Source: Gymnogyps californianus
Taxonomy: Eukaryota; Chordata; Aves; Accipitriformes; Cathartidae
DNA: 64,000 nt
Assembly (NCBI RefSeq): GCF_018139145.2
Contig: NC_059478.1
Span: 33,955,001-34,019,000 of the forward strand
Direction of reading: 5' to 3'
Part shown: one piece after another, positions 48,411 to 58,687 of the stretch
How the letters are laid out: the number at the start of each line of letters is the position of its first letter
Numbering within the stretch: the first letter of the stretch is position 1
Notes under the pieces: model-generated
The model's input: only the letters and a program-made list of their open reading frames with translations
Database searches by the model: none
Told to the model about the DNA's origin: nothing
Position numbers and translations under genes: made by a program

Positions 48411-49025
48411 ATCATAGAAAAATGTAGGTGGGAAGGAGCCGCTGGAGGTCAGCTCATCTAACCTCCTGTCAAGACAGGGCTAACTTCAAAGTGGTCTCCA
48501 GTTGCCCAGGACCGTGTCCTGTCTGGTGTAAAAAAATATGCAAAGGTGGAGGTCTCCAGCCTCTTTGGGCCCCTGTTCAGTGCTCAGCCATTCTCATCAG
48601 GGATTTCATTTCCAACTGTAACGTCTCTTTCTGCAGCTTGTGAGTGTTGTCTCGTCCTTTTTCTATGCGCTTCCAAGAGGAGCCTGGCTCTGTCCGCTCT
48701 GCGATCTCTCCTCTGCTTTCTCTTCTCCAGGTGACACAAGCCCACATCCCTGGGACTCCCCTCCTACATCATGTAACTCCATCTCCTGGCCATCTTAGCT
48801 GCTAAACTCTCTCTAGTCTGCTGTTATCTCTCATATGAAGGGTGTGAGGGGAGGCAAAACTGGGCTCCAGATGCGGCCTCCCAGGTCCCAAGTCGAGGGG
48901 AATGATTGCTTCCCGTGGCCAGCTAGCTAAGCTGCTGCTAATGGCAGTCCCATAGGTGAGTGGCCTGCAAGGTGTGCTGCTGCCATGTGTTCAGCTGGTT
49001 GTCCACCGGGTCTGGGTGAGGAAAA
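48411..49025 (-). mobile_element. CR1 LINE fragment, 5'-truncated
   Basis: On the plus strand it begins with ATCATAGAAA, the complement of the CR1 3' terminal repeat, then CATCTAACCTCCTGTCAAGA, CAGGGCTAACTTCAAAGTGG, GGTGGAGGTCTCCAGCCTCT, CTTCCAAGAGGAGCCTGGCT, CTTTCTCTTCTCCAGGTGAC, AAAACTGGGCTCCAGATGCG and GTTCAGCTGGTTGTCCACCG, in the order of a CR1 3' untranslated region and the end of its reverse-transcriptase reading frame. The sequence is diverged and carries many stops and small gaps, so it is an old, dead copy. It lacks most of ORF2 and all of ORF1. The right end abuts a MIR-like SINE. Confidence 0.88.
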
Positions 49026-49049
49026 AAGCCTGTTTAGCTGGCGAGGAAA

Positions 49050-49310
49050 AATGACCTTATGGTTTAAGTGCTGGACTACAACTACAAGGACGTCACATCA
49101 TTCCTCATGCGAACACATACACTGTGTGACCTGGGTAAAATTCTTGATTTTCCTGTGCGCCTCTTGTGCATCTGCAAAACTGATGATAACACTTCATTCC
49201 TTTTTTTGTACTGTCCATTAAGCTACAAGCCTGTGAGATTGGGAACTGTCTCTTAAAATGTTTAGACAGTAGCCAGGGCTTCACCAGGGATCCTCAGGTA
49301 TGACTCTGAT
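49050..49310 (+). repeat. MIR-like SINE with LINE-type tail
   Basis: Starts with GGTTTAAGTGCTGGACTACA (like 'ggttagagcactggact'), then ACTGTGTGACCTGGGTAAAA, the typical 'gtgtgaccttgggcaa' word, then CATCTGCAAAACTGATGATA (like 'catctgtaaaatggggataa'), and a tail with GATTGGGAACTGTCTCTTAA and AGCCAGGGCTTCACCAGGGA, resembling the L3-type tail 'gggactgtctcttactatgt...'. Head, core and tail are in the right order, so this is nearly full length but highly diverged. Confidence 0.65.
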
Positions 49311-51398
49311 CTGAAATGACAGCAAGAAAGAGACCACAAGACAAAAAGCTGTGCAAGTATTTCTGAGATGATCTGATAAAATACCCTGAGTTGTTAGCAA
49401 GGTAAAAGTCAAATGCCTTAACTGCGTGCCTTCTAATTGAACCAAGTTGGTCCAGCTACATACATCTAAATCTTTTTCTTTTTTTCTTTTTTAATATGGC
49501 AGATCTATGAAGTTTCATCTCTTCAGTGATTATTAGCAGTGTTAATCCTTCTTACTTCCCCTTTCAATTTTCTAAGGAAAACGCGTTGGAAGCTAGTGTT
49601 CAGGCAAGGAAGGGAAAAGATGCAGTCAGCTTCAGCTTATTACAGATACAATAGTATGGAACTGGTTTTGCTTTATATAGGGAACTGCTAATTGGATGTT
49701 AGAGGCTGCTAACTTTATAGTCTTGTAAAACTGCAATGACTGAAGCTGACACTTGTACAAAGTCTCTAGGGAGAAAAGAAAGTTTTCGTGTCACTCTAAG
49801 GAAAAGGTTAAGAAACAAACTGAAAGAACAGTTGTTTCGACGTTTGCGCTTCAGTAATTCTCAGTTCTGTAATTTCAACAGGATTTCAGACATCCTCATG
49901 GTATTTGCAAAATAGCTGTAGGTGCTCATACTGAAAATAGTGGAACAAATTTTAAAATGGCATAGATTTAATTTGCATATGGCCAGACCCAAATCTAGGT
50001 TCCCATTCCCTCTGTTGTTTTCAGAGCACCATCAAGTTGAGATACATTTCCTGCAAGCTTGTACCAGCAGAATACAGGCAGCTGCACGATCCAGTGTTTG
50101 TATCTTGTGCACAAGAATCGATTAACTGCTTGCATCTACAAAACACAGCGTATACTGGATCTTAAGAGCAAACCAACAATATTTACTGTAGATGTTTTCC
50201 AGAAGAAGCTAACTCTATGTGTGTCTGCCTGTAGCACCCATTTTGCTCATTAGTTGAATCCCAGTGAACCATTGTTCCCAGGAGAGGGCACAGGGGAAGT
50301 TCTGCTTGGAAATGCTGTTCCCCATCCTGCCTGCTAACAATGTAAAATACAGTGTCAATATTTTCTACCCACAGAGGTGAAAAGAGCCTGTTGTTTTAAA
50401 TACAGGCCACTCGTAGTTTGTACCTTTTTTCTTGCATAAGTAACAGGAATGACAGTGAAAGGGTCTTTAGGATTTTTAGAAATCAAACCCCTCTGAGAGA
50501 AAAACCCATCATTTCCTTAACTTTTAAGATGTGTTAAGAGTATATAAATCTGTGTATTGGGCCTTGAGGGACTGCACTGCTGCACTTATGCAGGTGCACA
50601 CAGTAGTAAAAGCAATAAAACACGCTAAGTGGTCGGTACGCTTTTGTTTCGCTCGGATCAATTACTGTGTTTTCATGTATGGAAACTGCCATGCCAAAGA
50701 TGACCTAGCTCCTTTTAAATGACATAATAAAGTGCAGTGTTTCTGAAGGCTGCGTGCGAAAAACTCAGCATAGTGAGGTTAGAAATAAACCATTTCTAGG
50801 TGCCTGATTTAACCTTCAGGTTTTTCTGAGATAGGCCCTAAAGGTGTCAGCTTTATAAATAAGGTATTGTTGTTAGAGGTCTTGAGTACTTCCCTCCCAC
50901 TCTGCTTACTGGGGCACTGTGAAAGGGACACAGTCAACTGTGGTTTTAAATGGAGTGGCTGATCCTTTGCAGCAGCACATGGCGATTTATGGTCTTGAAG
51001 TGACATGGTCAAGTGTCTTAAGCTCAGAAAGAAAGAGAATGCCATTAGAAAACGGGTGTGAGGTGACGAGTGTTCTCCAGATGACAAATATCTGTGTGTT
51101 CCTTTACATCAGTCCCTTTGCATTTGAGAAATTAGAAACAACTAAATGATGCTTTGTGTGGTGCAAAAATAGTTGTGTACATTTTGGGGGGAAAAGCCCC
51201 CGGAACCATGTGCTGCTTCTGGGCAGTGCCAATCCTTGATTCTGGTTCAGATATAAACCCCCCACTATACAGCTATGGAGAAATGATGTCGTCAGCAGAA
51301 GCATAACTATGAATACAACTCCAGATTTATCATGATTATAACAAAGGGTCTTTCCAGCACCTCACATCTGTCTGGCACAAGAAGGCTGGCCAGCTGTG
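49311..51398. other. Unique noncoding block with a regulatory-looking stretch
   Basis: Unique sequence. 50560-50760 combines dense E-box-like and homeodomain-like words (CAGGTGCAC, AGCAATAAAACACGC, AAATGACATAATAAAG) with a few CpGs and no repeat, suggestive of a conserved element. Frames below 95 codons are unrecognised. Confidence 0.5.
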
Positions 51399-51535
51399 CG
51401 TGCGAGAGCCGGCAGCGGTCCCTGCCCGTTGCAGTCGGCTCCAAGCGGCATGGCCACGGGAGGAGAGCTGTGGCAGCGCGGCTGCCCTGCTCGGCCAGGC
51501 TGAGCACGAGGGAGGAGGATCATCACCGAGCCGAT
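51399..51535. promoter_or_regulatory. Small CpG-dense patch
   Basis: I count 14 CpG dinucleotides in 137 bp, with high GC, in otherwise CpG-poor surroundings. It is shorter than the usual island criterion. A plus frame (51332-51682) and a minus frame (51307-51507) both cross it, as GC-rich DNA readily allows. It may be a small regulatory island or a remnant of a GC-rich repeat. Confidence 0.3.
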
Positions 51536-52871
51536 GCTGACACCCTTGTTCCTAGCAAAATTCCCTCTGGCAGGGGAGGGAGAGGTGAGGTTTCATCCCA
51601 AGCTGGAGGTGAAAGTGTGCTTTTTCCTCCCTCCCCACTATGTGGTTATCCAAGTTCTGCAAGGATTCAAATGGGACTGTGAATTAGGCTCTGCATAACT
51701 TGGATTAACAGAGGCAGTCTGCCTGCAGCAGAAGGTGGAGACGGTGCCTTGGCTAGCTCCGGAGAGGTCAAGCAGTCTTGGTCATGCAGAGTTCTCCGAG
51801 TCTCCTGAGCGCTGAAATACCTCTGTAGCTGAAGGAGATTTTCTTTGCATCAGTTATGCAGGCAACGATAATCTTCTCATCAATTATGCAGCCGTCAGAC
51901 CTCCTTCCCCATCCCTCTAAGCCTCACTGTGGTCCTCCTGCTTCAGAATTGCCACTCCCTGGATGCGTGCCAGATGTCTTGGAAGAAGTAGAGGGTAAAG
52001 CACAGTAAATTATGCCGGTATTATTCTTAGTCATTGAAGGAAATGAGTGATTAAGTGTACATGGGACTCACGAGTGTCCAACATATTATCAGTGCTGGTA
52101 TTTAAACTATGTACAGTGTATCAGAGAGAAGTAAAATATTTCCTTCTATCTGTGTCTGCCTTTCTTCTTGACTTTGATACAAAGATAAGGCCTGTGCTAT
52201 AATGAATCACTATTGTGGGAGATAGTAAGATTGATTAGGCCTATTACTGAGTGAATAGGTCAGATACTTGCAGTACAAAGCTAAACTTCAACTTTGATAG
52301 CTCTCAGGCTATGCTTTTATGTTTTTTCCCCCAAAAAAATAGCTTTTATATCTACAAAGAGATGTTTAACTCCTTAAGAAAAGTCTGTTTGCAAAATCAA
52401 GATGGACAAAATAAAACAGTGACTGTGCTGATGGTTTACCTACAAATCTTCATAGCTTTTGTAATTATGTTTAGTCTACTTTTGAATGTCAGCTAAATTA
52501 TCAAGGTGATGAGCATCTTACATAGATTTCCTTTTAGTTGTGGAATTAAATATTTCCTCTATATTCTTCTTTAATTCAAACATTAAACAGAGACAGTTAT
52601 GTGTTTAAAGATGTCTGCAGTTGTATTTTAAAGGTTGTTTCTTAAAGGGCTGCTCACTTTTGAAAGATTAGGGCTGAACTGTGACGAGCTGCTCTGAAAA
52701 CGCTGAGGGGACAGCCAGGAGGGCATGGGTAGCCTTCTGCACTGGAGCTCTTTGTCCTCCGAGGGTCAGATCTTGCAGGAGTTAAGCCCGACACACAAAG
52801 TTAGACCCTCGGTAGGCTGCACACCCATGTAATTATGACACCCTTGATCTTTGCATTGCTGAAAAGGACTA
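51536..52871. other. Unique noncoding block
   Basis: Mixed sequence; 52100-52650 is AT-rich with one 81-codon frame that is unrecognised. Nothing else recognisable. Confidence 0.55.
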
Positions 52872-52904
52872 CATCAGTGGTGGCACCTTCATCAGTGGTG
52901 GCAC
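52872..52904 (+). repeat. Small tandem duplication, 18-bp period
   Basis: CATCAGTGGTGGCAC occurs at 52872-52886 and again at 52890-52904, exactly, giving an 18-bp period with the spacer CTT. A short, apparently recent tandem duplication. Confidence 0.9.
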
Positions 52905-54916
52905 AGAGCTGTGGATTTTCATGCCCTCTTCCGAACTCACACTGGTCATTGGCAGGGAGTGGTAAAAATGAGAAATCGGTAGCTTTTCATGGGCTTTGGC
53001 AATAGGCGTTCGTGTCTTTCCTTTCTGGACATCCCAGGCTGTCTCAGCTTACTTGAGCTCTGTTGTCTCTGGAGCTCTTACTGGAAATGCTGCATCCGAC
53101 TACCATGGCAGCATGGTGTCTTTATCAATACAGGATAATTACTTTTGTGTGTAATAGGACAGTTAACCAGTTTTCAGTATGTCCCTGTGCAGGAGCATTT
53201 AACTGGCACCTACCTTGAAAATATTTTCTTACTTTTCTTGCTGGGGCAGAAGTTTTACTGGGGAGGGTCAGAGGACTCCAGCCTTTGAGCACTGCATTAG
53301 CATTGCCACCACTATGTTCCCACCCTCCTCTTCCCTCCTGTTCAGACTGAGGCCGTATCCATTGGTTTTTAAAATCCTTACATATGGACTCTTTAAAAAT
53401 AAAACTATGAGGACCTGTTTAAGGATGGGAAATTTGCCCTTCCAGGATAATCCTGCAAGTCTTGGGCAGTAAAGTGATTAGATAGATAATTAGTGAGCTC
53501 TGCTCTATTAAGGAATTAATGTGTTTGGTGGAGGTGAGACTTCCTGAGCATTCCCACAGGACTTCTCTCAATAGACACGTGTCTTCTTCAATTTGATGTG
53601 TGCTGTTTATGGCATAGCCCGGTGGCTTACCGCATGATTTTTAGCTGACTTGAAGGTTTGTGTCACACCCCAACTGAATTCATGATTCCAAATATAGGTT
53701 TGAAGACTGGAGGAGATTTCCTAAGTTGTTGACCAGTGCATCACTGAGAGACGGTGGAAACCCACTTTCAGCACTGTCCAGATGATATCTTTGGGCTTGC
53801 TTTTATAGGTTTTCCAATACTGAATGAGAGTATATTGAACTGGTTTGTGGTTCCTCAAGACATACCCTGTGGTGCCAACATGTCTTGCAGGAATAGTTGT
53901 CCCTGATGCAGCTGCTCTGGCTAGATCTCAGAGTACAGTTCCTCTGAAACATTAAAAGTACTGTCAGAATTTACAAGAACTTTAACTTCCATTTTTAAAT
54001 GGATAATTCTTAGCAACTGAATGGCAGCATCTCTCATCAGCAAACCGTATTTATGGTACTCTGTGAGGCCACGAGCTGAATTCAGGAACCATATTGCCGT
54101 CATATCTGTCCAGGTAAAAGTTTGATGATGAGGATACAAGAAAGTCTGTTGGAAGGTAGCAAGTAGTCTGCAAGCTAACGAGGTTTGGAATCCACAGATT
54201 TAAATATATGTATTCAGTGATGGGAAATGTCTTCTGTGGACCAGCATGGCTGGTAGACTCATTTTCCTCATTACCAGTGAGAATAATTTACTGTTGTGCT
54301 GCTTATTATGATATTGCAGAATATGAGGGAGAGTCCTCTACTGTCCCTAAAAAATAACAGGTGATTTCAGAACATTTCTGTATAAATGGAGTTGAGTTTA
54401 CATGGCATAGATGGTGATAATTACAGTACTTTGAAGCAGTTACATTTTTGTTAACTCTAAAGGCTACTGTGCTAATGATAGAGTTGCCTTTGTAATACCT
54501 GTTTTGGCAGTTCTGGGAATGCCTTTGTAGCTTGCTTTGGCATACTTTGGTCTTTTGTGGTTTTGTTTGCTTTCCATCTCATGTGCCTATTTATTTCTCA
54601 GAGATGCGTAGTTGTTTATCTTGATCATCGGGGAATATCAAATCTGTTGACATATAAATAAAGGAAGCTATTATTTGTAGAGCTTTTGTGGTCGGTGATC
54701 TACAAATTATTACGAAGTTATTATCTTTGCTATTGTATTGCAATGCTGCATTCCTCACTACTTTTGTAAACTAGATTTATGCGATGTTAATGTGTCCTAT
54801 ATAAAAAAAGAAAAGCAGTAGTGAATAGTAATCAAATGATGCAAATAAAAAAACATTTCACAACTGATCAGATCCGTAACCTAATACTATTGGAGCTGTC
54901 CTCACAAAAAAAGTAT
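52905..54916. other. Unique noncoding block
   Basis: Unique sequence with frames up to 85 codons (53215-53472, plus) that are unrecognised. No repeat family or RNA gene seen. Confidence 0.55.
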
Positions 54917-54946
54917 TATCTGTGAATATGATATCTGTGAATATGT
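54917..54946 (+). repeat. Small tandem duplication, 15-bp period
   Basis: TATCTGTGAATATGA (54917-54931) is followed directly by TATCTGTGAATATGT (54932-54946), 14 of 15 bases identical. A short tandem duplication. Confidence 0.92.
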
Positions 54947-55354
54947 ATATCCTTCTGCTATGCAGCAGTCGGTTGAGTGGAAGTGGTTTGGGTAGCTTTC
55001 TCCAGCTCCTGAACCCCAGCTAGCCTTCAGGCAGTGGACCCTTCTGGAGTGGTGGTTGTAACCACTAAAAGGCTGCAGCTCTACCTAGCTTCTGTGGGGA
55101 GATGTTCGGAAGAGGGAAATCACTCTGACAGAATTTACTAATGGTTGCTTTTTGGTGTCCTACAGCAATCCTTGCAAACATGGAAACAGATCGAAACGGA
55201 TGAGAAACACTCGAGTCACTATTGAGATTAGGCATTACTTTTAGCTGTTTTAGAGTAAGAACCTAACTGCTGAATTGCACTGCTGAAGCCAAGTTTTGTA
55301 ACCAGCTTCTCAGTTTTTCCCTTTCATCCATTATCTTTACCTCAGGGAGATTAC
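54947..55354. other. Unique noncoding spacer
   Basis: Unique mixed sequence, nothing recognisable. Confidence 0.55.
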
Positions 55355-55412
55355 TCACGTAGGTAAATGTTACTGATGTGAATCAAGTTTGCAGGACCAG
55401 GTCCATAGACCT
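55355..55412. repeat. LINE-tail relic (L3/CR1-L3-like)
   Basis: TTACTCACGTAGGTAAATGT, then GTTTGCAGGACCAGGTCCAT. These resemble 'actactcacgtgagtaa' and 'gtttgcaggatcaggccct' in the same order as in ancient amniote LINE tails. Confidence 0.45.
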
Positions 55413-56389
55413 CGTGTTTGTATTGCTGTTAGATTGCAATTTCATTTAATGGAGCAGCATTAAGTATAACGTTGTTGCAACATGTTAAATTGCTTTAAAT
55501 ACAATCAACCTTCACATCAGGCTTTGGGTTGATCATTGCCATATTTGTAAAAGTAAGGCTGAAGACATTTTCTTGGCATGTTCCAAACTACATTATACAA
55601 CCTGTAATGCAATCCCGTGTTGGAAGGGCTTTACTACTTTTAGGGAAATGATTCTGGGCCTGGGAGCCTCAGCGTGGAGATGCTGTCACGCATGAGACTG
55701 AAATCGGCAATGATGTAAAGACTTTTAAAACAATCTCATGTGGTAATTTGACTTTGTTGAACTAGATTTAGGCAATTTTACTTCTAAGATCTTTCAGGTT
55801 ACATTCTAATTATTTCAAATGCCCCATGTGACACAACGGAGATAACAGTAAGTGGCTGTAGTTTACTTTTGCTGTTAAACTCTGCATTTAAAGAGAGCTC
55901 GTAGGTATACATTTGTTTTCCTTGACACTTGGCATAGCCAAAAATGCACAGTCTTGATAAAGACAGGGTGGCTGAGGTGGCTGTTAACTCTAGAGGTTTC
56001 CATATTTGTTTTTCATACATCCCTAGCAGATTCTACAAGGGAGAGCTCCAGCTGGCTTGCGAAGTTCAAGCTGTAAAAGAAAAGCTCTGAAGTGAATACA
56101 CAAGATTACTGTACTTATCCTGTAAACCTCAAATCTCATTTGTCAGCTAGGACTTTTAAACACAGTATTAAAATTGAACTGTGAGCAAGAGATTTCTAGG
56201 TAAATTTCTAGCTTTCTTCGGATTTTATTATAAGAGTAACGTTTCAAAAATATCACTCCACTGACCTGAACAGAAACTTTTCAAATCTCTGCATTATTGA
56301 GTAGCACCAATACATATTTATAAAATTTCATGTAGATTTAAACAATGAATTCAGTCATTCTGTGAGTAGCTTCTGAAATACCATTGTTC
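55413..56389. other. Unique noncoding block
   Basis: Unique AT-rich sequence forming the left flank of the plus-strand LTR. One minus frame of 73 codons, unrecognised. Confidence 0.55.
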
Positions 56390-56394
56390 CCAAC
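56390..56394 (+). repeat. Target-site duplication, left copy (CCAAC)
   Basis: CCAAC directly before the TG that opens the LTR; its exact partner follows the LTR at 56999-57003. Five-base duplications are usual for ERVL-type integrases. Confidence 0.8.
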
Positions 56395-56660
56395 TGTCCT
56401 GGTTTTGGCTGGGACAGAGTTAATTTTCTTCTTAGTAGCTGGTACAGTGCTGTGTTTTGGATTGAGTGTGAGAATAATGTTGATGATGCGCTGATGTTTT
56501 AGTTGTTGCTAAGTAGCGCTTATCCTAAGTTAAGGATTTTTCAGTTTCCCATGCTCTGCCAGCAAGCAGGGGTGCAAGGAGCTGGGAGGGAGCATGGCCA
56601 GGACAGCTGACCCCAACTAGCCAAAGGGATATTCCATACCATGGAATGTCATGCCCAGTA

Positions 56661-56666
56661 TATAAA
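56661..56666 (+). promoter_or_regulatory. LTR TATA box
   Basis: TATAAA within CAGTATATAAACTGG, about 265 bp into the LTR, in the same context as in the minus-strand copy. Expected to position transcription roughly 25-30 bp downstream, near 56690. Activity unknown. Confidence 0.55.
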
Positions 56667-56867
56667 CTGGGGGGAGCTGGCCGGGAGGGGTGGATCGCTG
56701 CTCGGGCGTTGGTGAGCGGGTGGTGAGCAATTGCATTGTGTATCACTTGTCTTTTCTTGGGTTTTATTTATCTCTTTTTTTTTTTGTTATATTACTTTTC
56801 ATTACTATTATTATTATTATATAACATTTTTATTATTGCTAGTATTATATTTTATTTTACTTTAGTT

Positions 56868-56873
56868 ATTAAA
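56868..56873 (+). promoter_or_regulatory. LTR polyadenylation signal (ATTAAA)
   Basis: ATTAAA in TTATTAAACTGCTCTTATCT. The same context (CTATTAAACTGTCTTTATCT) occurs in the other LTR, so the signal is conserved between subfamilies. Confidence 0.5.
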
Positions 56874-56998
56874 CTGCTCTTATCTCAACCCACAAGTTTT
56901 ACTTTTTTTTTCCCGATCCTCCTCCCCATCCCACTAGGAGAGGGGAGGGAGGAGCAGCTGCGTGGTGCTTCGTTGCTGGCTGGGGTTAAACCACGACA

Positions 56999-57003
56999 CC
57001 AAC
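56999..57003 (+). repeat. Target-site duplication, right copy (CCAAC)
   Basis: Exact copy of the five bases at 56390-56394, directly after the closing CA of the LTR. Confidence 0.8.
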
Positions 57004-58652
57004 CATGACATTATTTTGTAGGTAGCTATCACGTTTCAAAGTTATTAAATGTTATTCAGCCCTCCTCTTACCTCCCCCTTTCAAATTCTCTCAGCAAGCA
57101 TGTGCCACTCCGCAGTCCCACTTGATTAGACTCTGTTGAGAAATGTGTAGGTGAATGATCTTTTTGTGTTCTTGTCCACTGTGATGCAGTATTTGAGAAA
57201 CTAGGAATGAAGGCTTATATTGCCCCAGCGGGTTGTTGTTAACTCTCTGAATTCCTAGGTTATAACAACATGAGTTCAGCATATCCTTTTGTGTTTGCTT
57301 CTCCATGAAACATTGCGATGGAGTCTCTTCTCTGCTAGGGGAGAGGGCAGTTCTGTAGGAAAATTTATTCTGGCTGCTTGAACTTCAGCCACTTGGGCAG
57401 GAGAGTTTTGGATTCTAACCAGTTTAATGTTTTTTTTTTTCCTGCTGAAACACATAGCAAAGGAATAGGGCATTAAAATGCAGCCTTTTGGTAAGGTTTC
57501 AGGCCTTGATTTGGGAGCCGCATTAGCAGGTAGGTGACGAGCACAGCGGTCTGTCACACAGGAGGGCACAAAAATTTCCAAACTAAATTACGGAGGAGGG
57601 AAGGAAAAAGGAGATTATATTGTAGTTTTTCTAATGCCTTTAGAAATGCCTAAAAGTGATACATATAAACTATATGTAAAATATCCTTAAACTGGCTGCA
57701 GAAAACATCTTTTCCTCTTTTTCCTTAAAATCACTTAAACTTCACAAAACTGTCTGGAGGCGCTGAGAAACTCGTTTGAATGGAGAAAGTAAAAAACCAA
57801 AATCAACACCTATCGCTCAGCCTCAAGTACATGCAGCTTGCCTAAACAGCAACGACTCTGAGAGAGGGAAGGAATGTATTATCTCAAAGTACATTCATAA
57901 TTATTACGATTCAGCCTTTGCTAATAGTTACCACACAATGTCGTTTCAGATGCCACGTTCTCCCCTCCAAGTTTAGAATGGCAAATAGCTCTGTGGGAAA
58001 TGCTGACTCCCTTGAAGTGGGCGGCATTGGATAGTCAAGGGAAAAACCAAGAAAAGAGAGGAACTGTTTTAATGTAGTCCAAGGGAATGATGGGTGAAAC
58101 TGAGAAATGGAAAATACAGAGCAAACGTCAGGAATGAAGTCCTTATTGCAGAATTTTTTAGCCTCGAGGATTAACTGTGAAAGTAAGCGGTGGGAACTCT
58201 GTTGCTTGGGTCAGCTGCAGTAACATGAAATAAGCTTTTCAGGGAGTGCAATAGGGAATAATATTGCATAGGTAAGAGACAAGAGTAGGTGAAAATGCTA
58301 ATGTGATTTCCCAGCATAGAGCGGAAAGTTAGACAACCAGAATGGTCTATTGAAGTCTCCACATGATTTAATTTCATGCGTGTTGCCAGGTTAACTTAGC
58401 AATTGTTGATTAAACAAAATAAAAAGCATTCTTCTGGCCAGGCCTGACCATGTTGCAATTTTGGGGCTTTTTATAAGCTGTTAAATGAGATGCTGACATC
58501 CTGTGTCTAGTATCTACGGATAGGCTGATCTGAAAGCCTTGGAGACCCTGAGGGTCTGACCTACATTACTGGTACTGTCAGTACAGCAAGCTCATATATC
58601 TTTCAAGCTTTTTGACAATTTAAAGGACAGTCAGCCTAGCCCAAATAGTTAA
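57004..58652. other. Unique noncoding block
   Basis: Unique sequence. 57770-57975 is complex sequence with a 66-codon plus frame that is unrecognised and looks more like conserved noncoding DNA (TTCATAATTATTACGATTC words). No repeat named. Confidence 0.52.
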
Positions 58653-58687
58653 TCTCTCTCTCTGTCTCTCTCTTTCTCCCCCCCCCC
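58653..58687. repeat. (CT)n and poly-C pyrimidine tract
   Basis: A 35-bp tract of T and C interrupted once by G at 58664: CT dinucleotide repeats followed by a C10-11 run. Simple repeat. Confidence 0.9.

Larger units (their letters stand above)
56395..56998 (+). mobile_element. Solo LTR of an endogenous retrovirus
   Basis: A 604-bp element opening TGTCCTGGTTTTGGCTGGGA and closing GGGGTTAAACCACGACA, i.e. with canonical TG...CA ends, flanked by perfect CCAAC duplications. U3 carries GAGTTAATTTTCTTCTTAGT and a TATATAAA box at 56659-56666; a T-rich and ATT-repeat stretch follows around 56760-56860, with an ATTAAA signal at 56868. The U3 part and the last 120 bp match the minus-strand copy at 36173-36768, but the R/U5-side middle does not. 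No internal retroviral genes adjoin, so only the recombined LTR remains. The family is widespread in neoavian birds and probably ERVL-like; the name needs a repeat library. Confidence 0.92.

Noticed and set aside
56525..57008. Frames inside the plus-strand LTR, one with a hydrophobic run
   Set aside because: The hydrophobic run is translated from the T-rich/ATT-repeat part of the LTR; not a membrane protein.
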